DNA of 64,000 nt from Sulfurospirillum sp. UBA12182 (GTDB lineage Bacteria > Campylobacterota > Campylobacteria > Campylobacterales > Sulfurospirillaceae). The position numbers were made by a program, and so were the translations under genes. The notes under the pieces are model-generated. The model saw only the letters and a program-made list of their open reading frames with translations, ran no database searches and was not told where the DNA came from. How positions within the stretch are numbered: the first letter of the stretch is position 1; the number at the start of each line of letters is the position of its first letter. The stretch covers positions 1 through 64,000 of the forward strand of contig DLUF01000045.1 of the NCBI GenBank assembly GCA_002742765.1, given 5' to 3'. Below are positions 1 to 10,445 of the stretch, piece after piece.

Positions 1-1158
1 AGCTTCAACTCTAAAATCACTCCCTTTTACTATCTCGACTCCTGCTCTACCGCTTGCATCTTTTGAGCCTAGCATAGTTTTTTGCATTTCGATACCAATG
101 ACTTCATTTTCACTATTTACTATAATCTCTTTAGGACTAGCATTATAGATAAATCTTGCGCCCTCTTCAGTAGAGTTTTTAAACTCTTTCTTACTTCCTG
201 GCATGTTGTACTTATCTCTTCTATAAAGACAAGTGACACTCTTTGCACCTTGTCTAATAGAGGTTCTAAGACAATCCATCGCAGTATCACCCCCACCTAT
301 AACGACAACATTCTTATCTTTTACTTCAAAGTTTTTGTTATAAGCTTCATTGAAGAGTTTTTGTTGGACATTTCTTAAAAAATCTATCGCCATAAAAACA
401 TTTTTTGCATTTTCATTAACGATATTTGCTTTTCTTGAAGCTTCTGCTCCGATACCTAGAAAAATCGCATCATGATTGCTTGTAACTTCATCAAAGCTTA
501 CATCTTTTCCAATCTCACAGCCAGAATGAAGTGTCATACCAGCTTCTTCAAGCCATCTAATACGACGAGCAACAATCTCTTTATCCAACTTAAAACCAGG
601 GATACCATAAGTAAGCAATCCTCCTGCTTTTGACTGTTTTTCATACATATCCACTTTGATACCAGCTCTTAGAAGATAGGTTGCACAAGCGATTCCAGCA
701 GGTCCACTTCCTATAACAGCTACGCTCTTTTTTGTAGTAATTCCTGGAAATTCTGGCTTTAGTCCTTTTTTAAATCCATACTCAGAGATAAAAGTCTCAA
801 TCGAACCGATTGTAATAGCTCCATGCCCATCATTTAAGGTACAATCACCCTCACAAAGTCTCTCTTGGGGACATATTCTACCTGTAATTTCTGGGAAAGG
901 ATTACTTTCATTTGATAATTTAAAGGCTAGCTCTTTATCTAAATTACTTGTAGCTTTTAACCAATAAGGTATATAGTTATGGAGTGGACATTTGTTATGG
1001 CAAAAAGGATCGCCACACTGAACACATCTACTAGCTTGTCCCGAAGCCTCTTCTTGGCTCATTACTTCATAAATCTCTCTAAAATCGTGGATTCTCTCTG
1101 CACTATCTCTTTTTTCAGGGTCAAGTCTTTCTATGTTGATAAAATTTTGCATTGCCAT
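1..1158 (-). CDS. gltD: Glutamate synthase (NADPH) small subunit, 3' part truncated by window edge
   Basis: Reverse-strand reading from ATG at 1158 gives MAMQNFINIERLDPEKRDSAERIHDFREIYEVMSQEEASGQASRCVQCGDPFCHNKCPLHNYIPYWL, typical GltD N-terminal Fe-S region. Absent from ORF track because it runs off the window. Immediately downstream of gltB. Confidence 0.9.
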   Translation of the reverse strand, partial: MAMQNFINIERLDPEKRDSAERIHDFREIYEVMSQEEASGQASRCVQCGDPFCHNKCPLHNYIPYWLKATSNLDKELAFKLSNESNPFPEITGRICPQERLCEGDCTLNDGHGAITIGSIETFISEYGFKKGLKPEFPGITTKKSVAVIGSGPAGIACATYLLRAGIKVDMYEKQSKAGGLLTYGIPGFKLDKEIVARRIRWLEEAGMTLHSGCEIGKDVSFDEVTSNHDAIFLGIGAEASRKANIVNENAKNVFMAIDFLRNVQQKLFNEAYNKNFEVKDKNVVVIGGGDTAMDCLRTSIRQGAKSVTCLYRRDKYNMPGSKKEFKNSTEEGARFIYNASPKEIIVNSENEVIGIEMQKTMLGSKDASGRAGVEIVKGSDFRVEA

Positions 1159-1159
1159 C

Positions 1160-4100
1160 TTAATCTCCTTGTTCCGGATTTAATGGAACTTTCGTCATAT
1201 CTTTTGGTCTTACCATCCAAAAATCTCTTACAGCATGACGGAAATTTTCCAAAATATCTGTTGCTTTGATACTCTTTGTTTCATTTATATGCGCTCTTAA
1301 AAGTCTTTTTAAGAAGTGACGTGCTTCATCCATTTCGTCAGTATCAATCCTCTCAGCAACAACTAACTCTTGATTGAGTTTATCGATAAAATCATGGCTA
1401 GTATCATAAACAAATGCAACACCACCTGTCATACCTGCACCAAAATTTACTCCAGTATTTCCTAAAATTGCGACAACTCCACCTGTCATATATTCACAAG
1501 CATGATCACCTGTTCCCTCAACAACTGCTAAAGCACCAGAATTTCTTACACAAAATCTCTCACCAACTTCTCCAGCAGTAAAAAATTTACCGCCAGTTGC
1601 ACCATATAAACAGGTGTTACCACAAGTTGTATAGCCTTCTCTTTGATACTTAGGAGTAATGATGATTTTACCACCATTCATACCTTTACCGATATAATCA
1701 TTCGCAGTACCATTTAAATTAATCGTAATTCCATTTGCCAAAAATGCACCAAAAGATTGACCAGCTACACCGCTAAGTTCAAATCTAATAGTGTCGTCTT
1801 TCAAGCCTTTATTCCCATAGAATTTTGCTATCTCACCACTGATGAGTGCTCCAAAACTTCTATTTACATTTCGTATCTCTTCATGGATAACAATTTTATC
1901 ATCAGGATTTTCGATAACTTTATAAACTTTTTTCAAGATATTATGTTCGAACTCATTTGGGTCAAAAGGAGGATTTGAAGATTTTTGACAAGTATCCACT
2001 CCATCAAGACGCATAAGAACAGATGAAAAATCAAATTTTTTCGCAAATTCATCATCTATCACACTTAAAAGGTCACTTCTACCTATGATATCTTGTAATC
2101 TTTCATAACCCAAACTCGCTAAAATCTCTCGTACATCTTCTGCTACAAGTGTAAAGAAATTAACAAGCTTATCAACAGTACCTACAAAATGCTCTCTTAA
2201 TTTTTCATCTTGCGTAGCCACACCAACTGAACATCTGTTTTGGTGGCATACTCTTAGAACTTTACATCCGATAACAGTTAAAGCAACTGTACCAAAAGCA
2301 TAACTTTCAGCACCCAAAAGTGCCGCTTTTACGATATCAAGTCCTGTTTTTAAACCTCCATCAGTTTGTACATGTACGCTATCTCTTAAATGATTTGCTT
2401 TTAGAGCATTATGTGCTTCACTAAGTCCTATTTCCCAAGGATTACCAGCAAATTTAATAGATGTTAAAGGAGCTGCACCAGTACCACCATCTCCTCCAGA
2501 GATAATGATTTTATCAGCATACGCTTTAGCAACACCAGCGGCGATAGTACCCACTCCTGCTGTTGAAACAAGTTTTACCGTGATGGTAGCTTCTGGGTTA
2601 ACTTGTTTTAAGTCATATATAAGTTGTGCTAAATCCTCAATAGAGTAAATATCATGATGAGGCGGAGGAGAGATAAGTGTAACTCCTGGTATCGTATAAC
2701 GAAGACTTGCGATAAGAGGACTTACCTTATGTCCTGGAAGTTGTCCACCTTCTCCTGGTTTTGCACCTTGCGCAACTTTGATTTGAATTTCAGTTGCACT
2801 TCTTAGATACTCAGGAGTTACTCCAAAGCGTCCACTTGCAACTTGTTTTATCTTAGAGTTTTTGTTTGTTTTCAATCTCGAAGGAGACTCCCCACCTTCT
2901 CCCGAGTTACTCATACCACCAAGCTTATTCATCGCTTCTGCAAGTGCTTCGTGTGCTTCAGGCGAGATGGAACCTAAACTCATAGCTGCTGAATTAAATC
3001 TTTTAAATATCTCTTCTTTTGACTCAACTTTTGAGATATCTATCGGCTCTTTATCACTTTTGAGTTCAAAAAAGTCACGAATCATTTTTTTATCTCTACC
3101 ATTTACCAAGTTAGCATAGTAGCGGTAGTCTTTTTTATCTGCACTCACACAAAGCTTATGTACTGCATGAACAACAGCTGGACCAAAATCATGAAACTCA
3201 CTTCCATCAATATGTTTGTAAAAACCACCAATTTCCAATGGAAAAAGTTTCTTTGTCAAATCAAGTTCATAAGCTAATGTATGTGCTTTGTTAATTCTCT
3301 CTTCAATATCTTCGTAACCGATTCCTGGCACAAGTGCATGAACATCAGGAAAACAATCATCAGTTATCTCTTTAGCAAGTCCTAAAGAATCAAAAAGAGC
3401 AGAACAGCTATAAGAAGCTATCGTTGCAATTCCCATTTTTGACATAACTTTGAGTAAACCTTGGTTTAAAGCATTGTTTACATTTTTTAAAGCTGTTTTT
3501 GTTTCATAAGCTGATTTACCTAGTTTTTTTGACTCTTCAAGAGCTGATGCATACAAAATATAAGGATAAACAGCACTTGCTCCAAAACCGATAAATGTTG
3601 CACAAGAGTGCGAATCAAAAACCTCACCACTAATAGCAACGATAGAAGTTTGATGTCGAACCCCTTCATCTAGTAAAGCTTGGTTTAATCTACCTACAAC
3701 CATTAGCATCGGCATAGGTTTTAGTTTTTTGTTTAATCCTCTATCATCTAAAAAGATGATTTTAACTTTATCGTTTTTAACTGCATCTATAACATCATAA
3801 ACTAAATCTTCCAAACTTCCTTTTAGATTTTCATCAAACAAAGTTGAAAATACTCTGTTTTTGTACTCATCTTTATATCTTGGTTTTGTGATATCTCCAA
3901 AAGACATTAAAACTTCTAATTTCTCTTGCATTAAAACTGGTGAAATCGACTTTACTCTTATAGCGTGATCAGGAGATTCTTCTAGGATATTTCTCATTTC
4001 ACCAAAGCCAGCATTTAAACTCATAACAACTTTTTCACGAATTGGGTCAATCGGAGGATTTGTTACCTGAGCAAATTTTTGTTTGAAAAAATCAGAAAAA

Positions 4101-5587
4101 TTTCTCTGTTTTTTACTAAAAGCAGCAAGTGGTGTATCATCTCCCATCGCACCAACACCCTCTTTGCCATCTTTCATCATAGGCTCTAGTACCATATCTT
4201 TAACTTCTTGAGTTATGTTAAAAAATCTCTGTTCTAAATGTAGGTTTTTTCTCTCATAATCACTTGTTTCAGTGAAAGGAAGTTCAACAAACTCTTGAAG
4301 ATAAACAAGGTTTTTGTTTAACCAATCTGCATATCTATTTGAGCTTTTAATATAATCATCAATTTCATGGGATTTCATAACTTTGCCAAACTTTAGGTCA
4401 ATCCCTATCATCTGCCCGCTCTGCAATCTTCCACGTTCTTGTATGTTTTCTTCTTCAATATCAATTACCCCATATTCACTAGAGATAATGATTCTATCAT
4501 CTTTTGTTATAACATATTTTGCTGGACGAAGACCATTTCTATCTAACACACAGCCAATATGTCTTCCATCTGTTAAAGAGATTGCGGCTGGTCCATCCCA
4601 AGGCTCGAAATTGATACTTGCATACTCATAAAATGCTCTTAATTCTGAATCCATATGCGGTGAATTTTGCCATGGAGCTTGGATGAGAACACGTGCTGCT
4701 TTGAAAAAATCAAATCCATTTACAATCATAAATTCGAACATATTGTCTAAGCTTGCACTATCGCTCATGTTAGAGTTTGTGATAGGAAGAAGTTTTTCTA
4801 ACTCTTTGTCAGAAAAAACATTACTCTTAGCACACTCTCCTTTCATTCTTGCAAAGAATCTATTTGCTGCTATCGAATTAATCTCTCCGTTATGAGCAAT
4901 CGCTCTAAAAGGTTGTGCCAATTTCCACTTCGGTAAAGTGTTTGTTGAAAATCTTTGATGAAAAAGAGCAAAAGTTGTTTTAAAATCTTCATCACTCAAA
5001 TCTAAAAAGAGTGTTTTGATATGAGTTGGCATTACCAACCCTTTATAAGAGATTACCTTGTTTGAAAAAGATGGGATATAAAACTCATCTTCATCTTTAA
5101 GCGCATTTTCTATCTCTCGTCTTGTTAAATATAAAAGTGCTTCAAATCTTTTCGTCGCTATAAGAGAGTTTGGTGTTACAAAGATTTGAACGATTTGAGG
5201 AAGTGTATCAAGTGCTTGTTGTCCTAATGCTTTTATATTGATAGGGACATCACGGTAAAGTAAAACTTTTAAATCATTTTTTTCACACTTTTCTTCAAAA
5301 ACTCTTTTTTGTTTATCATTTTGTAAAAATACCATCGCAACAGCAAACTGTTTAGGTAAATCTACTCCCAATTTTCTCGCTTCTTTTTTCATAAATTCTT
5401 TTGGCATAGAAAAGAGTAGACCACTACCATCTCCACTTTTGCCATCTGCTGCAACAGCACCTCTATGCATCATTCTTTCTAATGCACAAATAGCATCTTC
5501 AACATTCTCATGAGTTGGAATATTGTTTATATTTGCAAGCAGACCAAAACCACAGTTGTCTTTAAAACCGGTTATAAGATCTTTCAT
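1160..5587 (-). CDS. gltB: Glutamate synthase large subunit
   Basis: 1475 aa; CGFGLLANI N-terminal amidotransferase, GGEGGESPSRL and GDGGTGAAPLTS motifs of the FMN/Fe-S synthase domain. Confidence 0.97.
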   Translation of the reverse strand: MKDLITGFKDNCGFGLLANINNIPTHENVEDAICALERMMHRGAVAADGKSGDGSGLLFSMPKEFMKKEARKLGVDLPKQFAVAMVFLQNDKQKRVFEEKCEKNDLKVLLYRDVPINIKALGQQALDTLPQIVQIFVTPNSLIATKRFEALLYLTRREIENALKDEDEFYIPSFSNKVISYKGLVMPTHIKTLFLDLSDEDFKTTFALFHQRFSTNTLPKWKLAQPFRAIAHNGEINSIAANRFFARMKGECAKSNVFSDKELEKLLPITNSNMSDSASLDNMFEFMIVNGFDFFKAARVLIQAPWQNSPHMDSELRAFYEYASINFEPWDGPAAISLTDGRHIGCVLDRNGLRPAKYVITKDDRIIISSEYGVIDIEEENIQERGRLQSGQMIGIDLKFGKVMKSHEIDDYIKSSNRYADWLNKNLVYLQEFVELPFTETSDYERKNLHLEQRFFNITQEVKDMVLEPMMKDGKEGVGAMGDDTPLAAFSKKQRNFSDFFKQKFAQVTNPPIDPIREKVVMSLNAGFGEMRNILEESPDHAIRVKSISPVLMQEKLEVLMSFGDITKPRYKDEYKNRVFSTLFDENLKGSLEDLVYDVIDAVKNDKVKIIFLDDRGLNKKLKPMPMLMVVGRLNQALLDEGVRHQTSIVAISGEVFDSHSCATFIGFGASAVYPYILYASALEESKKLGKSAYETKTALKNVNNALNQGLLKVMSKMGIATIASYSCSALFDSLGLAKEITDDCFPDVHALVPGIGYEDIEERINKAHTLAYELDLTKKLFPLEIGGFYKHIDGSEFHDFGPAVVHAVHKLCVSADKKDYRYYANLVNGRDKKMIRDFFELKSDKEPIDISKVESKEEIFKRFNSAAMSLGSISPEAHEALAEAMNKLGGMSNSGEGGESPSRLKTNKNSKIKQVASGRFGVTPEYLRSATEIQIKVAQGAKPGEGGQLPGHKVSPLIASLRYTIPGVTLISPPPHHDIYSIEDLAQLIYDLKQVNPEATITVKLVSTAGVGTIAAGVAKAYADKIIISGGDGGTGAAPLTSIKFAGNPWEIGLSEAHNALKANHLRDSVHVQTDGGLKTGLDIVKAALLGAESYAFGTVALTVIGCKVLRVCHQNRCSVGVATQDEKLREHFVGTVDKLVNFFTLVAEDVREILASLGYERLQDIIGRSDLLSVIDDEFAKKFDFSSVLMRLDGVDTCQKSSNPPFDPNEFEHNILKKVYKVIENPDDKIVIHEEIRNVNRSFGALISGEIAKFYGNKGLKDDTIRFELSGVAGQSFGAFLANGITINLNGTANDYIGKGMNGGKIIITPKYQREGYTTCGNTCLYGATGGKFFTAGEVGERFCVRNSGALAVVEGTGDHACEYMTGGVVAILGNTGVNFGAGMTGGVAFVYDTSHDFIDKLNQELVVAERIDTDEMDEARHFLKRLLRAHINETKSIKATDILENFRHAVRDFWMVRPKDMTKVPLNPEQGD

Positions 5588-5781
5588 ACAGCAACCTTCT
5601 GAAAATTTTTCCTTTTGTTTATGTCACTTTCGCAAAAGGAGAGTAAGCATACTAAAAAAATCCTTATTTTTTGCTAAAACTCTAAATATCGGCTATTTTA
5701 AAACATCTTATTATCTTTTTTTAACTTAAATATCAATAAATAATTTTAAACAGGCAAATTATGAATTATTTTGAATAAAAA

Positions 5782-6414
5782 ATGCTAAAATTTCGTATGC
5801 AAGGATATATTATAAATGTAAACCCAGTTAAAGATGAAGACCTTATCGTTACAATTTTAACCAAAGAAACCATACTTGTCACTTATAGATTTTATGGTGC
5901 AAGACATCCTACGATTCAGCTAGGATATAAGATAGACTTTGAAGCCCAAACATCTATCAAGTCTACTATCCCCCAACTGCGAAGTGTTATGCATCTAGGA
6001 GCTAAATGGCTTACTCAAAGAGAGAGGGTTTTTGTATGGCAAAGTTTTATTGGACTTTTTTATAAGCATTTAAAAGATATTGATGATATTGATGATTTTT
6101 ATTTTGATTTATTAGAGCAAAGTGCTCAAAAATGGGAAAAGCAAAATCCTAAAAGAGTGGTGATTGAAAGTTATTTAAAGCTTTTAGAACATGAGGGGAG
6201 AATCCATGATGAATTTATCTGTTTTAATTGTGAACAAAAGATAGAAGAGGATCCTACCTTAATCCGTGGTTTCTTAATGGCACACCAAGAGTGTGTGTAT
6301 TCTCACTCTTTTGAACGTTTACATGTAAAGCATATGTTTGAGAAAAAAAGTACGATTTACTTTGATGATGAAATGGTAGAAAAACTCTGGAGAATAGTTT
6401 TGGAGGGATTTTAA
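5782..6414 (+). CDS. recO: Recombination protein RecO (Campylobacterota type)
   Basis: 210 aa; MQGYIINVNPVKDEDLIVTILT start resembles RecO OB-fold; C-terminal CFNC pair. Confidence 0.75.
   Translation: MLKFRMQGYIINVNPVKDEDLIVTILTKETILVTYRFYGARHPTIQLGYKIDFEAQTSIKSTIPQLRSVMHLGAKWLTQRERVFVWQSFIGLFYKHLKDIDDIDDFYFDLLEQSAQKWEKQNPKRVVIESYLKLLEHEGRIHDEFICFNCEQKIEEDPTLIRGFLMAHQECVYSHSFERLHVKHMFEKKSTIYFDDEMVEKLWRIVLEGF
6318..6329. repeat. TTTACATGTAAA palindrome (exact 12-mer)
   Basis: In recO, reads RLHVKHMF. Confidence 0.9.
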
Positions 6415-7169
6415 TCCCTCACTAGATACTTTTCATCACAAAAACTTGAAAGATGGATATTTTCAAAGGCTTTTTTCAAAGAGATAAACAAATCATGATT
6501 TTCTTCTTCCATACGTGCAAGCATCTCTTTTGTTTTTGCCCTTGCAATTGGCATTTTTATATCAAATCGCATAGCAGGGCAAGCTTCATCTCCAATAGTT
6601 GGCATATTTTCCCTCACAGCTTGATCACGTAACTGCCTCTCTCTTATATGGATAAAAGGTCTAATGACTTCTAAGCCATTCTCAGCCTTGTAGATAGGAG
6701 GCATTGAGCGTATAGCACCGTTATACATGAAATTCATAAAAAAACTCTCTGCTGCATCATCAAGATGGTGTGCAAGAGCTAGTTTTTTATAACCATTTTC
6801 AAGAGCATATGTATAAAGAGCACCTCTTCTCATACGAGAGAAAAAACTACAAAAAGAGGAATTTTTTCTAATTTTTTCTTCTGCTAAAGAGTAGATATTT
6901 GTCTCGTGTACAACATGGTCTATCTCATGCTCTTTACAATGAGCTTTTAAAGCTTCTAAATTTTCTCCCATTCCATAGCTTATCGTCACAGCTTTAAACT
7001 CAAAATCAAAAGGAGCAACACGCTGCATATGTTTTAAAGTATGTGCTAAAGTTAGAGAATCCTTGCCTCCACTAAGTCCTAAAAGAACTTTATCACCTTC
7101 TTGAATGAGGTTATACCTAGCGTTAGTTCGCCCAGTTCTTTTTAATATTTTTTTACTTATTTCAATCAT
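6411..7169 (-). CDS. ttcA: tRNA 2-thiocytidine biosynthesis protein TtcA-like
   Basis: PP-loop SGGKDSLTLAH, CSFFSRMRRGALYTYA, AHHLDDAAESFFMN. Confidence 0.85.
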   Translation of the reverse strand: MIEISKKILKRTGRTNARYNLIQEGDKVLLGLSGGKDSLTLAHTLKHMQRVAPFDFEFKAVTISYGMGENLEALKAHCKEHEIDHVVHETNIYSLAEEKIRKNSSFCSFFSRMRRGALYTYALENGYKKLALAHHLDDAAESFFMNFMYNGAIRSMPPIYKAENGLEVIRPFIHIRERQLRDQAVRENMPTIGDEACPAMRFDIKMPIARAKTKEMLARMEEENHDLFISLKKAFENIHLSSFCDEKYLVRD

Positions 7170-7860
7170 TGATTATCTTATCCAACATAGCTACTACGAA
7201 CTTTGCACTTATCTTCGCTGAAGATATCATAAACTCATCAAAACTAAAACTTGCATCCATATCAGCAGCGTCACTGATAGATCGAAGGATAAAAAATGGC
7301 ACTCCAAAAGAGTTACATGTAAGAGCAACACTTGCTCCTTCCATTTCTAAAGCGTCTGCATTAAAAGTCTTTGCAATCCACTCTTTTCGAGCATTATCAC
7401 AAACGAACTGATCACCAGTAACGATGATACCCTCTTTGAGTTTGATTTCTTTTTCTTTGGCAACTTCTCTAGCAATCTCAATCAATGATGCATCAGCTTC
7501 TTCATAAACTGCTCCTTCTGGAACATATCCATAAGGATGTCCAAATGCTGTTATATCTAAATCATGCTGTCCTAATTTTGTCGCTACCACTAAATCTCCA
7601 ACATGAAGTTCAGGATTGACAGCTCCTGCAACACCACCGAAAAGAAGCTTTTCACACCCAAAATGACAAATCATTGCTGAAGCAGTAATCGTTGAATTTA
7701 CCTTACCTATCTTGCTGTATGCTATAACAATTTGGGTATTTTTGTATACAGTCGTATAGTAATTGTTATTTGCATATCTTGTTGTTTCATATGTTCCAAA
7801 GAAATTTAAAAGAGGTTCTATCTCTTCTGGCATTGCGCCCATGATAGCTATTTTTTTCAT
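7162..7860 (-). CDS. mtnN: 5'-methylthioadenosine/S-adenosylhomocysteine (aminodeoxyfutalosine) nucleosidase
   Basis: MKKIAIMGAMPEEIEPL, FGGVAGAVNPELHVGDLVVA, ALEMEGASVALTC, SDAADMDA. Confidence 0.92.
   Translation of the reverse strand: MKKIAIMGAMPEEIEPLLNFFGTYETTRYANNNYYTTVYKNTQIVIAYSKIGKVNSTITASAMICHFGCEKLLFGGVAGAVNPELHVGDLVVATKLGQHDLDITAFGHPYGYVPEGAVYEEADASLIEIAREVAKEKEIKLKEGIIVTGDQFVCDNARKEWIAKTFNADALEMEGASVALTCNSFGVPFFILRSISDAADMDASFSFDEFMISSAKISAKFVVAMLDKIIND
7313..7322. repeat. TTACATGTAA palindrome core
   Basis: In mtnN, reads ALTCNSFG. Confidence 0.85.
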
Positions 7861-7953
7861 ATCTTTTCCTTTATATCTATATATTTTTTAAAAATTTTCA
7901 CCTAAACTTTTACAGAGCTATCTTGTGTGAAAATTTAAAGCTTGGATTTTATG

Positions 7954-8709
7954 CTACTTAATTCTCAGTAGATACTTTTGTGTGTTTGAAATATGATAAT
8001 CAAGCTGTACATGTAAGAACTCTTTTTCAAATAAACAAGCACGTTTGTGTATCTCCCCTTTGGGATTGATAAGGCGAGAGCCTCCCCAAAAGCCAAGTCC
8101 ATCTTCAAAGCCAACACGATTTACAAATGCTACATGTGAGCCTGAGAGAATAGCGCTTGCACATAAAAGTGAATTCCATTGGTCTTCTATCAAAAGTTTA
8201 TCATTTTCAAAGCCACGAGCAGGTGAATTTGCTAAAACTATCACAAGTTGTGGTTTTTTTGAAGCAATCTTTTCTATCATTTTTGCGGAAAACATCTCTT
8301 CACAAATCACAAGCATAACTTCTCCAAAACTTGTTTGAAAGCTTTCACAACTTTCTCCTTCAAAGAAGAATCTTGCTTCTTGAAAAAGTCCATAATTTGG
8401 AAGAACATTTTTATGGTGTACATGTAAAACTTTTCCACCACTACAATAAACAGCAGAGTTATAAATCTTATGAGATATTTTCAAAGCGCAACCAAAAACG
8501 ATATCTTTTGTCACACTTAATTTTGCAAACTCTTCTATCTCACTCATGCTATAAGCATCTTCAAAAACAGCATCTTTTAGAAGATATCCATTTAAGGCAA
8601 GCTCTGGAAATACTATAAGGTTTGAATCTATTTTGCTTAGTTCTTCTTCAAACTTCTCAAAGCTCATCTTTTTGAGTTTTGGAATGTTTTGTACAAGTGT
8701 AAGTTGCAT
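7954..8709 (-). CDS. Carbon-nitrogen hydrolase (nitrilase) family protein
   Basis: FPELALNGY (Glu), HHKNVLPNYGLF (Lys), ICEEMF (Cys) catalytic-region motifs. Confidence 0.8.
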   Translation of the reverse strand: MQLTLVQNIPKLKKMSFEKFEEELSKIDSNLIVFPELALNGYLLKDAVFEDAYSMSEIEEFAKLSVTKDIVFGCALKISHKIYNSAVYCSGGKVLHVHHKNVLPNYGLFQEARFFFEGESCESFQTSFGEVMLVICEEMFSAKMIEKIASKKPQLVIVLANSPARGFENDKLLIEDQWNSLLCASAILSGSHVAFVNRVGFEDGLGFWGGSRLINPKGEIHKRACLFEKEFLHVQLDYHISNTQKYLLRIK

Positions 8710-9633
8710 TTATAATTCCGATAAAACTTGCTCAAGTGATTTCATATCAGTTACACAAAGGGTTGGTTTTGAAGTCGTTCTTTTGTTAAGACCTTTTAAA
8801 ACAGTACCACCAAACTCAATAAATCTATCAACATTTTCTTCTATATTCACGATAGATTGTTTATATTTTACTGGCATCACTAACTGATTTGTTAACAACT
8901 CGATTGCTTCTTCTTTGCTCTTATAAGAAGCAGCGGTGACATTTGAGATGATTGGAGCTTGAAAATTCTCTTTTAAGAAGCTTTGAAGATACTCTTGTAA
9001 AGGCATTTTTGCACTCTCAAGAAGTGGACAGTGACTTGCAACAGACATATTTAAAACTAATGCTCTTTTTGCTCCTGCATCTTTAAAAACTCCCTCCAAG
9101 CCAATCAAATCCTCTTTATCTCCAGCAACGACAATCTGTCCATCACTATTGTAATTTGCTGCCCATACTTTTTTACCATTTTCTCTTTGTTTTTGAGTAA
9201 TCTCTTCAACACTCTCATCACTAAGACCGATAAGAGCCATCATGCCTGCATTTATCTTTTCACAAGCTTCTTTCATAAGAAGCCCTCTTTTATGCACTAG
9301 TTCTACTGCATCAAGATAATCAATCCCATCAACAGCGCAAAGAGCCGAAAATTCTCCTAAAGAGTGTCCTAATGCACAAGCAGGCAACTCTTTTGAGTAC
9401 TTTGCAAAAAGAGCATAAGCGATAGAGCTTACAAGTAAGATAGCTGGCTGTGTATACTCTGTTTGCTCTAATAATTCATTTTCTTCAAACAAAAGTTTCG
9501 TAAAATCAAAACCCAATCTCTCACTTGATTTTTCAATCATCTCTTTTGCTAGCATATCATTTTCATAAAAATCTTTTCCCATACCAACACTTTGACTACC
9601 TTGTCCAGGGAAAATAAAAACACTCTTATTCAT
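8710..9633 (-). CDS. fabD: Malonyl-CoA:ACP transacylase
   Basis: FPGQGSQSVGMGKD, ALGHSLGEFSALC. Confidence 0.96.
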   Translation of the reverse strand: MNKSVFIFPGQGSQSVGMGKDFYENDMLAKEMIEKSSERLGFDFTKLLFEENELLEQTEYTQPAILLVSSIAYALFAKYSKELPACALGHSLGEFSALCAVDGIDYLDAVELVHKRGLLMKEACEKINAGMMALIGLSDESVEEITQKQRENGKKVWAANYNSDGQIVVAGDKEDLIGLEGVFKDAGAKRALVLNMSVASHCPLLESAKMPLQEYLQSFLKENFQAPIISNVTAASYKSKEEAIELLTNQLVMPVKYKQSIVNIEENVDRFIEFGGTVLKGLNKRTTSKPTLCVTDMKSLEQVLSEL

Positions 9634-9653
9634 ATTTTTTATCCTTAAATCAC

Positions 9654-10445
9654 TTACTCTTCTAATCCAAATCTATCTTTGTATTCGTTGATTTTTTTTC
9701 TCAGGGTATTTCGATTGAGTCCAAACCTCTCACTCATAGCAAGTTGTGAATGAAATTTCTTAAATCCACTCCTAATCAAAGGGACATCAAAGAGGTGTAG
9801 CTGATCACGATAATCATTTCTTCCACCTATCTTCTTAGATAAAAACTCTTCCATAACAAGCATTACATCTTCTTCACTAAACGAATCTATAAGATACTTT
9901 AAGTAAACTGATTTTCTAAGTGAGTAGCAGTTTTCGCTTATATCAAACTTGAAATCGTCTAAAGAAATATCTTTGTATTTATCTTCACCAAACACATGGG
10001 ATACCTCTTCAAAAAATTTTTTAGCAAGAGGCTTAATATCCTCTTCTCTTTCTCTAAGAGGAGGAATAGTAATCTTTAAGCTAAAAAAATCATCCATAAT
10101 CTTTTCATTAAGAGATTTTGTAGAAGTAGCGATTATTCTTGTTTTATAGACTTCAATCGCTGATTTAACTTTTTGAAAATTACTGATTTGGTTGAAATTT
10201 TTGATGATGACATTATCTTTTGTACTTATATAACCTAAAATCTCTTGTAAGTCATTGCCTTCGACAACTTGAGCATCAGGAAGGATGTATCTGCATAACT
10301 CCTCTTTTCCAACACCATTTTCACCAAGGATTATGGCATTAATGTTAAGACTTTTAAGAAGATTTGCTGATTTAAGAGCCTCTATCGAGGCTCTTGATTT
10401 TGCGATATACTTAATGTGTTCCACAGCATCCACTGCCATTTTCAT
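9654..10445 (-). CDS. Fis-type HTH protein with compact NtrC-like AAA domain
   Basis: ORF track extends to 10553, but the extra N-terminus is an out-of-frame reading of the slyD tail. ATG at 10445 (MKMAVDAVEHIKYIAKSR) is more plausible. GENGVGKEEL Walker A-like, IPPLREREEDI, C-terminal LAMSERFGLNRNTLRKKINEY Fis HTH. Confidence 0.7.
   Translation of the reverse strand: MKMAVDAVEHIKYIAKSRASIEALKSANLLKSLNINAIILGENGVGKEELCRYILPDAQVVEGNDLQEILGYISTKDNVIIKNFNQISNFQKVKSAIEVYKTRIIATSTKSLNEKIMDDFFSLKITIPPLREREEDIKPLAKKFFEEVSHVFGEDKYKDISLDDFKFDISENCYSLRKSVYLKYLIDSFSEEDVMLVMEEFLSKKIGGRNDYRDQLHLFDVPLIRSGFKKFHSQLAMSERFGLNRNTLRKKINEYKDRFGLEE

Noticed and set aside
5611-5639. CCTTTTG...CAAAAGG inverted repeat in the gltB leader
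   Set aside because: Short, AT-rich stem with a long loop; plausible by chance.
979-5729. Plus-strand ORFs of 60-100 aa opposite gltB (979-1269, 1757-1978, 2862-3119, 4383-4631, 4683-4895, 5523-5729)
   Set aside because: Antisense shadows of a long well-supported gene, with no recognisable domains.
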